From the NCBI GenBank assembly GCA_028872685.1, contig JAPKEI010000099.1, positions 1 through 8,916 on the forward strand: 8,916 bases of DNA. The letters are read 5' to 3'. The notes beneath the pieces are model-generated. The model saw only the letters and a list, made by a program, of their open reading frames with translations, was not told the DNA's origin and ran no database searches. Shown piece by piece: positions 1 to 7,245 of this stretch. The position numbers and the translations under genes were made by a program. Within the stretch, counting starts at the first letter, position 1, and every line of letters begins with the position of its first letter. The DNA is from Verrucomicrobiota bacterium (GTDB lineage: Bacteria; Verrucomicrobiota; Verrucomicrobiia; Limisphaerales; UBA1100).

Positions 1-495
1 GCCGCCTACCAAAACTGGAATGCCTTCACGCACGATCCCGAATGGAAGCGCGTGCTTGAGCGGCCGGAATTCCAACGCCTGCTCAGCGAACGCCCCACGA
101 GCATTTTCATGACGGCTAATGATTATTCGGAAAAAGTTCCCACTCTCAGCACCAAGGTCGGTGGAATTTATGAGTTACGCACCTACACGGCTGCTGAAAA
201 TAAACTAAAGGCACTCAACGCACGATTCGCCAACCACACCACAAGAATTTTCACGAAGTACGGCATGGGTAATATCGGCTACTGGACCCCCTATGACCGG
301 CCTGAATTAAAAAATACCCTGATCTACCTGATTCATCACGAGAGTCGTGAAAAGGCGGATAAAAACTGGCAGGCTTTCAGTGTAGATTTAGGCTGGAAAA
401 AAGTTGCGCGTGACTCACAGCGTGAAGGGAAGTTGCTAATTAAGAAACCAGAAAGGCTGTATCTCAAGCCATTGGATTTCTCGCCATTGAGATAG
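1..495 (+). CDS. NIPSNAP family protein, C-terminal part (5' end outside window)
   Basis: The frame is open from base 1 to the TAG at 493-495, giving 164 residues; the start lies upstream of the window. The fragment opens with the tail of one ferredoxin-like NIPSNAP repeat (W6, F9 and DPEWK at 12-16). A second, complete repeat begins near residue 56 with YELRTYT and continues through HTTRIFTKYGMGNIGYW, a strand ending LIYLIHHES, and NWQAF. This two-repeat layout is usual for bacterial NIPSNAP proteins of roughly 250 residues, which are often exported in Planctomycetes and Verrucomicrobia. The biochemical role of the bacterial family is not settled, so no reaction is assigned. The internal GTG at 52 is not the real start because homologous sequence continues upstream of it. 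The gene is separated from the next plus-strand gene by 262 bases and is probably not part of that operon. Family assignment is confident; function is unknown. Confidence 0.85.
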   Translation, partial: AAYQNWNAFTHDPEWKRVLERPEFQRLLSERPTSIFMTANDYSEKVPTLSTKVGGIYELRTYTAAENKLKALNARFANHTTRIFTKYGMGNIGYWTPYDRPELKNTLIYLIHHESREKADKNWQAFSVDLGWKKVARDSQREGKLLIKKPERLYLKPLDFSPLR

Positions 496-660
496 TTATT
501 CGTTCGATTCTTCAGGCGCAAGGATTTCCATTTTACTAATCTGCAGGCCAACTGAGTCCCAAAGGGAGTGACACCAGACGCTGCCAACCTTGAGGCCGAA
601 GGGATTTTTTGCCAGACCCGCAGCCCATTTCTTTAATGAAGAATCCAACTGCCCTACACA
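496..660 (-). pseudogene. Protein-like short minus-strand frame, possible remnant of a gene's 3' end
   Basis: On the minus strand a frame is open from 660 down to a TAA at 498-496, which directly abuts the stop codon of the NIPSNAP gene. Its translation looks like real protein rather than noise: it contains KKWAAGLAKNPFGLKVG, then VWCHSLWDSVGLQISKMEIL, and ends APEESNE. There is no ATG. The only plausible start is a TTG at 648-646 preceded by AGGG, which would give 50 residues; a stop codon lies just upstream of 660. It could be the decayed 3' end of a larger convergent gene, a real small gene, or chance (an open frame of this length is not rare). I do not recognise the family. Neither neighbouring plus-strand gene overlaps it. 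Confidence 0.25.
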
Positions 661-686
661 CTATCTAATAGTCCTTGGGCGGGAAA

Positions 687-717
687 AGTTACAAATTTAT
701 CTAAAACATATGTAACT
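687..717. promoter_or_regulatory. Inverted repeat upstream of the operon, candidate operator
   Basis: A perfect 7-base inverted repeat, AGTTACA at 687-693 and TGTAACT at 711-717, is separated by 17 bases. A smaller palindrome, ACATATGT, lies at 706-713. The centre-to-centre spacing of 24 bases is slightly more than two helical turns, as expected for a dimeric regulator bound on one face. It lies 41 bases before the first start codon of the operon in a locally AT-rich stretch. The right half-site falls where the -35 box would be for the -10-like sequence at 734-739, so binding there could repress. The regulator is unknown and no second copy was seen in the window. Confidence 0.3.
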
Positions 718-739
718 AATCGGTGCTTTCGGTCATAAT
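711..739 (+). promoter_or_regulatory. Weak sigma70-like promoter candidate for the operon
   Basis: CATAAT at 734-739 matches five of six bases of the -10 consensus. Seventeen bases upstream, at 711-716, TGTAAC is a poor -35. Transcription would begin near 746, leaving a very short leader before the ATG at 758. This is the best candidate in the only sizeable gap before the operon, but it is not strong and an alternative sigma factor is possible. Confidence 0.2.
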
Positions 740-757
740 ATAGGGCAGACACAAGGC

Positions 758-1423
758 ATGGACACCGCTAAATCATACTGGATACTGTCTTTAGCCGTCC
801 TTTTGCTGATTACTAGTCTCCCTCTGTCTACTGCCGAAAAGAAGCCCGACAGATCCATCGAGGAGAAAACCAAAATCCATAGGCTCAACACCAAGCAACG
901 TTCGGCCTACGATGCCTTCGTATACCTGAACCGCATTCCCGCTAAAGCAGATGAAGGTGAGGAGATACTCGATTTCACGGCACGCGTTTACAGCCTGCTA
1001 GCCAACCAGGAAGGGCGGGTCCTGATCAAGCTCCCCAAGGGCATGGGGCGCGAGGCGTATCTTGGATACAAGGCTTTCCTGAGCACCGATGCCAAGGTGA
1101 GCAACGGCAACTGCGTCACCTGCCATGCCCCGGAAAATTTTACCGATTTAAAAAAACACGTAGTGAGTCAAGGCGGCAAGGCCCTGCCCTCTCCGTCACT
1201 GCGTAATCTGGCCAAACGCAAGGTGGATATCGCCAAAGTGCTGCAATCCAAACTCGCCGCAGCCAAGGAGCCCGATGCATCGAATGATTATAAGTTAATG
1301 AAGCTGAACAAAACCGACCTCACACATCTCGAAGCGTTTCTTAAGCAGCTTAATGACGTCGACGACAAAACTTTCCGGGAACTCATTCTTAAATCCAAGG
1401 TTTTGGATACCTCAATAGAGTAA
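758..1423 (+). CDS. Exported monohaem c-type cytochrome resembling the C-terminal half of cytochrome c peroxidase
   Basis: This 221-residue protein has a signal peptide (hydrophobic core about 8-24, likely cleavage near STA-EKK) and one haem attachment motif, CVTCH, at 119-123. The flanking pattern is that of the C-terminal haem domain of the CCP/MauG family: GYKAFLS before the motif, ENFTD after it, a PSLRN box at 146-150, and an LxxFLKQL helix near 191-198. M181 is the best candidate for the sixth haem ligand. The aromatic/HDG segment that normally follows PSLRN in peroxidases is not evident, which suggests an electron carrier rather than a peroxidase. Residues 45-100 have no domain I recognise. 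It is the first gene of the operon. No good Shine-Dalgarno precedes the ATG (AAGG ends one base before it), but the signal peptide supports this start. The next gene begins one base after its stop. Confidence 0.8.
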   Translation: MDTAKSYWILSLAVLLLITSLPLSTAEKKPDRSIEEKTKIHRLNTKQRSAYDAFVYLNRIPAKADEGEEILDFTARVYSLLANQEGRVLIKLPKGMGREAYLGYKAFLSTDAKVSNGNCVTCHAPENFTDLKKHVVSQGGKALPSPSLRNLAKRKVDIAKVLQSKLAAAKEPDASNDYKLMKLNKTDLTHLEAFLKQLNDVDDKTFRELILKSKVLDTSIE

Positions 1424-1424
1424 C

Positions 1425-3362
1425 ATGAAACAAAAACTCACACTTACACTCGCGGCCCTCGCATTGTCGGCCTGGTTGGTGGACGCCAAGGAAATTCGCG
1501 GCAAGGTCACAAAAGACGACAAGGGCGTTGGCGGCGTATTTGTCTCCGCGCACGACACGGAAAACCGCAAGGCCACTGGCGTATTCACCGCAGCCGACGG
1601 CTCCTACACCATCGACGGACTGCGCCAGAAAGATTACCGGGTGCGCGCACGGCAAAAAGGTCTGAACGATGTTTGGCTCGACGACATCACCGCCGGCACA
1701 AAAGGTGTCGAAATCAAGATGACGAACGCTACCGGCTGGAAGCTGGAACGCCAACGTACGGCCGATAGTGCCTTTGGCATGCTCAAATTTGATAACTCGA
1801 AGGATAAGTTAAATTTCAAGATGTTCTGCACCTACTGCCACCAGGTCGGTACCGTACCTTTTCGTACTCCAGAACAACCGGTAGATTGGGAAACCATGAT
1901 CCGGCGAATGGATGGCTTTGGAGGCCTCTATCGACATTCTCAAAAAACCATTATTAAACGGCTTATTGATACCTATAAAGATGATGCTGTGGATAGTTGG
2001 CCCAAATTTGTTCCTCCACCCGCACCCACTGGCGCCGCGACCAAGGCGAAGATCACCTGGTGGGAGATGGGCAAGCGCTACGAGTCGCAATACCACGACA
2101 TCGATCTCAGTCCGGATGGTCGATTGGTTTATGCGGTTAATATCACCAAAAATTACATAGTGACTGTGGACACCAAGACTGACAAACAGGTTTACAAGAA
2201 ATTCCCGCGCGGCTCTTACGGAGCGCATTCCATTGAGCCGGACAACGACGGCCACATGTGGGTCACCATGTGCGCCTCCGGGCAGATGGCTAAGTACGAT
2301 ATCCATAATAAGGAGATCGAGGTATACAGCAGTGCTGAGGCGCCGGCCAAACGCGGTGGTTATCCGCACACATTGCGTGTCAACCCACAGGATCCTGAGG
2401 GGCTCATCTGGTACACTGATGCCGGGCGCAACTCAGTGTTTTCGCTTCACCCGAAAACAAAGTTTGTAAAGGAGTATCACCTCTTAAGCGCCAACCAGGC
2501 CGTGGCTGCCGGCAAAGGCGAGAGCCGAGGCATCACGCCCTACGGCATCGACTTCTCACCGGTCGATGGGATGATCTGGTACAGCAAGCTCAATGGAAAC
2601 CGAATCGGGCGCATTGATCCTAATGCTCCTGATGGTGACATCAAGGAATGGAACCCGCCCTTCCGCGGCCCACGCCGACTTCATGTAGCTCCTGACGGCA
2701 TCATCTGGGTGCCGGGTTTTGCATCAGGCGTTTTTGGAAAATTCCATCCAAAGACAGAGAAATGGACTGTTTACGATCTTCCCAACAAAGATAACCAAAT
2801 CCCCTACGCGCTGAACGTAGCTCCCAATGGCATGGTATGGATTTGTGGTACGGGCAACGACACCATTCACCGATTCAATCCAAAGACTGAAGTCCTCGTG
2901 ACATACCCCCTACCCAACCGCGTTAGCTACACGCGCGAAATCGAGTTCGACTCTGACGGTAATGTTTGGGTCCCAACGAGTGGACCCTCGCGTCATATGG
3001 AAACCGGTTATGGGGCGATCATTAAGATTGAGCCCAATGACCTTAGTGACGTCGGCGGCATCAAGCTCAAGGGCTACATGCCCGATCGAAGCAAACTCAC
3101 CTATGAACAACCAAGACCCGTCAACTACAATGGCTCCAACGCCAAGTTACTTGCCAAGATTGCCCGAGCCCGACTCCCACAAGCCTACCTCAACGGCAAA
3201 CACCAGCCCTATGTCGATGCACGCATGAAGAATCTGACCAACCAACAAAAAACCCGTATCAATGCTCTCTGGCAGGAGCAGCGCAAGGCTGACCCGGACA
3301 TGCCCAATGCCGGTCAATCTTTTGTTCGGATCATGGAATACATAGCCAAGAACGGGAAATAA
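1425..3362 (+). CDS. Exported carboxypeptidase-regulatory-like / CxxCH cytochrome / Vgb-like seven-bladed propeller protein
   Basis: This 645-residue protein starts with a signal peptide (1-21), followed by a carboxypeptidase-regulatory-like beta-sandwich at about 22-101 (ADGSYTIDGL at 57-66). A small c-type haem segment with CTYCH at 135-139 comes next, with M158 and M162 nearby as possible sixth ligands. Then seven repeats start near 218, 266, 314, 373, 417, 461 and 504, typically with a PDG or PNG turn, IWV/VWI and a later NPKT-like turn (for example VAPDGIIWV and VAPNGMVWI). Seven such repeats fit the virginiamycin B lyase (Vgb) propeller fold. A helical tail at 570-645 ends the protein. 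Several propeller histidines stand at blade starts (H224, H268, H315). I infer a periplasmic haem-linked propeller, either a redox enzyme or a scaffold, not an antibiotic lyase. The gene starts one base after the upstream stop, so translation is probably coupled. The substrate is unknown. Confidence 0.8.
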   Translation: MKQKLTLTLAALALSAWLVDAKEIRGKVTKDDKGVGGVFVSAHDTENRKATGVFTAADGSYTIDGLRQKDYRVRARQKGLNDVWLDDITAGTKGVEIKMTNATGWKLERQRTADSAFGMLKFDNSKDKLNFKMFCTYCHQVGTVPFRTPEQPVDWETMIRRMDGFGGLYRHSQKTIIKRLIDTYKDDAVDSWPKFVPPPAPTGAATKAKITWWEMGKRYESQYHDIDLSPDGRLVYAVNITKNYIVTVDTKTDKQVYKKFPRGSYGAHSIEPDNDGHMWVTMCASGQMAKYDIHNKEIEVYSSAEAPAKRGGYPHTLRVNPQDPEGLIWYTDAGRNSVFSLHPKTKFVKEYHLLSANQAVAAGKGESRGITPYGIDFSPVDGMIWYSKLNGNRIGRIDPNAPDGDIKEWNPPFRGPRRLHVAPDGIIWVPGFASGVFGKFHPKTEKWTVYDLPNKDNQIPYALNVAPNGMVWICGTGNDTIHRFNPKTEVLVTYPLPNRVSYTREIEFDSDGNVWVPTSGPSRHMETGYGAIIKIEPNDLSDVGGIKLKGYMPDRSKLTYEQPRPVNYNGSNAKLLAKIARARLPQAYLNGKHQPYVDARMKNLTNQQKTRINALWQEQRKADPDMPNAGQSFVRIMEYIAKNGK

Positions 3363-3364
3363 CC

Positions 3365-4069
3365 ATGCGTCTCCTTGCTCTCTTACTCGTTTCGACTGCG
3401 ACTGTTATGGCTGCAGACGTATCTGGCATCATCAAGCTCGACGGCCCGCAGCCCAAGCGACCGCCGTTACCGCTCACGCCTGAAAGCCGCAAGCTGTACG
3501 AAGGACGCCCCTATCCGCGCGACGAAGTGGAATTAGTCAGCGCCAAGGGCGAAATCCAGAACGTCTTTGTCTATATCTACAAAGGCCTACCCACCGAAAA
3601 GACCTACACTGCGCCGGAAAAACCCGCCCTACTCGATCAGCAACGATCTATGTTTCGTCCTCGCATTCAGGGTCTGTTCGTCGGCCAAGACTTCGCGATG
3701 CGAAACAGTGACCCTATCATTCATAACGTGCGCTCGCTTTCGCAGGAAAACCGGCCCTTCAACATCGCCCAACCAGCCGGCACTCCAGACCGCTTAAAGC
3801 AATTCAGCGATAAAGAGGGCCCCATCGAATTGCGCTGCGATTACCACCGCTGGATGCGCGCGTTTATTTTCGTGATGGAGCATCCCTTTTTCGCTGTTAC
3901 CGACTCACAAGGACGATTCACCATCAAGAACCTCCCACCCGGTGAATATACGCTTGCCACTTGGCACGAGTCCTTCGGCAAAAACAAGCAGATCATCAAG
4001 GTCGGCGGCGGTGGCTTAAAGGGCGTAACCTTTACATACAAGCCGAAACAGAAACTAAACTTCGAATGA
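3365..4069 (+). CDS. Exported cupredoxin (type 1 copper, plastocyanin-like) with regulatory-like C-terminal domain
   Basis: This 234-residue protein has a short signal peptide (1-16, cleavage near VMA-ADV). The N-terminal half is a cupredoxin-like fold of the kind often annotated as plastocyanin or methylamine utilization protein in this group. Candidate type 1 copper ligands are all present: H120 in NSDPIIHNV, then C158, H161 and M164 in CDYHRWM. The residues after these (about 175-226) form a carboxypeptidase-regulatory-like segment: AVTDSQGRFTIKNLPPGEYTL, then TWHESFG. The usual role is single-electron carriage in the periplasm. The Cys often found after DQ in relatives is replaced here (DQQRSMF at 91-97). 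The start follows the upstream stop by two bases, with GGGA seven bases before the ATG. Its stop overlaps the next start as ATGA, a strong sign of translational coupling. It is a likely electron partner of the neighbouring haem proteins. Confidence 0.78.
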   Translation: MRLLALLLVSTATVMAADVSGIIKLDGPQPKRPPLPLTPESRKLYEGRPYPRDEVELVSAKGEIQNVFVYIYKGLPTEKTYTAPEKPALLDQQRSMFRPRIQGLFVGQDFAMRNSDPIIHNVRSLSQENRPFNIAQPAGTPDRLKQFSDKEGPIELRCDYHRWMRAFIFVMEHPFFAVTDSQGRFTIKNLPPGEYTLATWHESFGKNKQIIKVGGGGLKGVTFTYKPKQKLNFE

Positions 4070-7000
4070 AAACCCCATATCAATTCCTTGCTCTGATCGT
4101 CCTTGTCGTATTTACGCAGCTGGAACTCACTGCCGCCCCAAAGAAGCTCGGCTACCCATCATTCTTGAGCCCGCACGCTCGGCCGATTCTCGCGCACGAG
4201 GGCCGCGTGTTTGTGGTAAATACACCATCGGATACCGTGGAGGTGATCGACGCAAAATCGCATAAAATTACCCGCCGTATTAATGTGGGTATTGATCCAG
4301 TGAGTCTTGCGGTGCGTCCCGATGGGAAGGAACTGTGGGTAGCCAATCATGTTTCCGATTCGGTCAGCGTGATTGACATCAATCCAAAAAGCCGCACCTA
4401 CCTGCGCGTGGTAGACACGGTTCAGGATTTTGACCTGCGAACCAAGGCGACCCGCTTTGATGAACCGGTAGGAATTGCCTTCGCCAACAATGAGAAAGCC
4501 TATGTTGCCCTTTCTTCGGAAAACAAAATCGCCATCATTGATGTGCGCACCCGCAAGGTAAAACGCCATCTGAACATTACCGCCCAAGATCCACGTGCTA
4601 TGGTAGTGCGCAATGGCAAACTCTATGTCATCCCCTTTGAATCAAATAACAAAACTCAACTCTCTGGCGGTTATAAAATTGACGGGAAGCTAGTCACGTT
4701 TAATGCCCATGAACATTCCATCGCCAACAATAATGTTCTCTCTCTTGGGCATAAAACCGATATCGTGAAACATCCACGCGTGCCTGACCGCGACCTGTAT
4801 GTCTTCGACACCAAGACAGATCGGCTTATTGAAACAGTCAGCACTCTCGGCACCCTACTCTATGGGTTAGCGGTGGACTCAAAAGGGACTGTATTCATCG
4901 CGCAGACTGATGCCCGTAATGATGCCAATGGCCGCGCTGGAACCAAGAAGCATGGCCTCAAGGAACTGGAAAACAGGGCCTTCCTCAATCAGGTTACCCG
5001 CGTTTCATTCAATGGCAATAATGCCCAAAAACCTAATTTCTTCAACCTCGAGCCACTTCCCCCCAAGCACCCCAAGCCTGAAGAAGCACTAGCCACACCA
5101 TTCGCGATTCAAGTGAGCGAAGATGATTCTACACTGTTCGCCACTTCGGCCGGGTCGGACAAGCTTTTCACTCTGGATGCATCCACTGGTGAAATTCTTG
5201 GCCGTGTTTCAGTAGGCGCCGTACCGCGCGGCATTGCCCTGAACGGAAAACAAGCTTGGGTGCTCAATGCTGTAGCGAACACAGTTTCAGTTGTAAACGT
5301 CGAAGATCATGCGGAAATGGCAATTCTGCAGACTCTTAAGCTACACGACCCCTCGCACCCCGCATTCAAGCGTGGCCGCATTGCTTTCAACACAGCAAAG
5401 GGCTCCACTACACGAACCTTCTCCTGTGCCAGCTGTCACCCCGATGGCCATACGGACCAACTCCTCTGGGTACTAGCCACGCCAATTGTTACGCGAGGCA
5501 CTCAAATCATGCCCCGTTCCACCATGCCCTTGCGGGGACTGCGAGACACAGCTCCATTCCACTGGGACGGCATTCCCGGCGACCCCTATGGCGGTATCAA
5601 CAGCGCCAGCATTCGCCGCCACGTAAAGCCCAATAGCAGCGTTGATGTGCCGGAGAGTCAGACGAGACATCTCATCGATGGCGGTCAAGCTAACACCATG
5701 GCAATGGTGGGCGATAAAACAATGAATGATGAGGGCAAGGCTGGATTACTTTCCAAAGCAGAGCGCGATGATATGGCAAAGTTTTTACTTAACGTCACCT
5801 ATCCGCCCGCGCAACGCCGCGCATTTGATAACGAGTTATCCGAACGCGCACAGGAAGGCTTCGAGTTGTTTCATATCAAGGGCGATAACGACCCTTCCAA
5901 GCGTCGACCCAATGTCTGTGGTGACTGCCACCGGATGCCCTTCTGGGTAAGCAGCAACACACCGGGCACCGGCATGGATGCCCCCACATGGCGTGGTGCC
6001 TACGATCGTTTCTTAATTCTGCCCCAAGGACGCCTGAACATTATTGACTTCGATTTCTATCGACGTGTAGCAGAAGCGGGAAACACCGAGCGAAGGATTT
6101 GGCAGTTTTCCTGGGGTGGACGGCGCCGTTTCGATCCCATTTGGGATATGGTACTTGAGGGCAGCACCGGTTTCTCTGGTTCTTTTGCGCGGCAAGTTAC
6201 GTTAAACCAAAGCACTGCTAAAGATATACTCACCTCCAGCTTGCTAAGTGCATTGGAATCTGCCGCTGGAGAAGGCGGTGTGGTGCTGCAATGCGAGGGA
6301 ATTATTCTAGAGGATGAAAAACCCAATCCCGTGGTGCTTCAGTTTGATGATGGATATAAGTCTATTGGCAGGGGTCGTACCTACTCACGTCCCCAGTTGC
6401 TCAAACTTGCATCCGAGGGCAGATTCATTGGCACCTTCACTGGCCGCCACGGTGAAAACGCTGACTACGATCATCCACAACCTGCCCTTTGGACACTTGG
6501 ACCAATCCACTCACAAAGCGGTCGACAAAAATTTCCAGAGCTCGCAGGCGATAACAAAACAATGACGCTCAGTGGACGACACGTCCGCGAAGGTGCCCGC
6601 ATACTCATCGATGGTCATAAGGTCGAGGGATCTATGAAAATAGGAGGAAAAGACCGCCTCGAAATTACCCTCACAAAATTACCGACCATCGGCATGCATT
6701 TCCTGCAGGTACAAAACCCGGGCGGCTTGTTCAGCAACGACTTCATTTTTCATGTCACCGCGGATACCGACCTACAGGAGGCCTTGGGAACCGCCGTGCG
6801 AATCGGTGACCGCTCCGTTGTACAGGAGACGCTCGCTGCGGGTGCCAACCCGAATCAACCAGTAGAAACAGGGAACACCGCTCTCAGCACGGCGGCGTTC
6901 CACGGCCAATTGGATGTAATGCGACTACTGCTCCAAAAAGGCGGAAAGGTCAATGCCACTAACGAAGATGGCAATACACCCCTGCATGTGGCCGCCTTCA

Positions 7001-7239
7001 TGGGCCGCACAGAGATAGTGCAACTGCTCCTCGCGAAAGGTGCAAGTATCACTCAACGCAACGGTCGGCGCGAAACGGCAATTGATACTGTAAGCGGCGC
7101 ATGGTCCGATGGACTGGCAGACTTTTATAAGCGTCTGAATCAAAGCGCGACGCATAAGGTGGACCTGGAGCAAATCCAGAAGCTCCGCCCACAAATAGTC
7201 AAGATCCTGCGCGAGCACGCAGCCAAGGAACGTCGCTAA
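4066..7239 (+). CDS. Exported YVTN-like propeller / two-haem peroxidase-like / IPT-like / ankyrin fusion protein
   Basis: I chose the ATG at 4066, which overlaps the upstream stop (ATGA) and begins a clear signal peptide (hydrophobic 7-23, cleavage near TAA-PKK); the frame extends upstream but only antisense-free overlap with the copper-protein gene lies there. The protein is 1057 residues. Residues 44-415 form a YVTN-type propeller with repeats such as VFVVNTPSDTVEVID and LWVANHVSDSVSVID. Residues 430-730 resemble the diheme CCP/MauG family: CASCH at 454-458, RDTAPFHWDG at 493-502, CGDCH at 618-622, and GTGMDAPTWRG at 634-644. An IPT-like beta-sandwich at about 832-897 follows (LSGRHVREGARILIDG, then the closing strand). 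At least three ankyrin repeats occupy about 902-1010 (TPLHVAAFMGRTEIVQLLLAKGA is in the third position). A charged helix ends it. Exported, possibly cell-surface haem protein; it may oxidise a protein or small molecule and bind partners by its ankyrin tail. Substrate unknown. Confidence 0.82.
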   Translation: MKTPYQFLALIVLVVFTQLELTAAPKKLGYPSFLSPHARPILAHEGRVFVVNTPSDTVEVIDAKSHKITRRINVGIDPVSLAVRPDGKELWVANHVSDSVSVIDINPKSRTYLRVVDTVQDFDLRTKATRFDEPVGIAFANNEKAYVALSSENKIAIIDVRTRKVKRHLNITAQDPRAMVVRNGKLYVIPFESNNKTQLSGGYKIDGKLVTFNAHEHSIANNNVLSLGHKTDIVKHPRVPDRDLYVFDTKTDRLIETVSTLGTLLYGLAVDSKGTVFIAQTDARNDANGRAGTKKHGLKELENRAFLNQVTRVSFNGNNAQKPNFFNLEPLPPKHPKPEEALATPFAIQVSEDDSTLFATSAGSDKLFTLDASTGEILGRVSVGAVPRGIALNGKQAWVLNAVANTVSVVNVEDHAEMAILQTLKLHDPSHPAFKRGRIAFNTAKGSTTRTFSCASCHPDGHTDQLLWVLATPIVTRGTQIMPRSTMPLRGLRDTAPFHWDGIPGDPYGGINSASIRRHVKPNSSVDVPESQTRHLIDGGQANTMAMVGDKTMNDEGKAGLLSKAERDDMAKFLLNVTYPPAQRRAFDNELSERAQEGFELFHIKGDNDPSKRRPNVCGDCHRMPFWVSSNTPGTGMDAPTWRGAYDRFLILPQGRLNIIDFDFYRRVAEAGNTERRIWQFSWGGRRRFDPIWDMVLEGSTGFSGSFARQVTLNQSTAKDILTSSLLSALESAAGEGGVVLQCEGIILEDEKPNPVVLQFDDGYKSIGRGRTYSRPQLLKLASEGRFIGTFTGRHGENADYDHPQPALWTLGPIHSQSGRQKFPELAGDNKTMTLSGRHVREGARILIDGHKVEGSMKIGGKDRLEITLTKLPTIGMHFLQVQNPGGLFSNDFIFHVTADTDLQEALGTAVRIGDRSVVQETLAAGANPNQPVETGNTALSTAAFHGQLDVMRLLLQKGGKVNATNEDGNTPLHVAAFMGRTEIVQLLLAKGASITQRNGRRETAIDTVSGAWSDGLADFYKRLNQSATHKVDLEQIQKLRPQIVKILREHAAKERR

Positions 7240-7245
7240 GCAGTG

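Noticed and set aside
52..54. GTG at 52 as the start of the NIPSNAP gene
   Set aside because: NIPSNAP-like sequence (W, F, DPEWK) continues in frame to base 1, so this codon is internal.
588..610. Intrinsic terminator after the NIPSNAP gene: CCTT/AAGG stem followed by six T
   Set aside because: The stem is only four base pairs with a seven-base loop, and the T run does not directly follow it; too weak to annotate.
1809..2369. 186-codon minus-strand open frame inside the Vgb-like gene
   Set aside because: It is antisense to the CxxCH and propeller-coding region, has no recognisable domain and no start signal.
2050..3050. Streptogramin resistance gene (vgb)
   Set aside because: The propeller fold matches the Vgb family, but the haem motif, signal peptide, extra domains and operon context do not fit an antibiotic lyase; I could not confirm the catalytic residues.
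3961..4065. Upstream extension of the propeller-fusion reading frame to a TTG at 3961
   Set aside because: It lies inside the copper-protein gene, gives an Arg/Lys-rich leader with no export signal, and the ATG at 4066 has both a signal peptide and an ATGA overlap.
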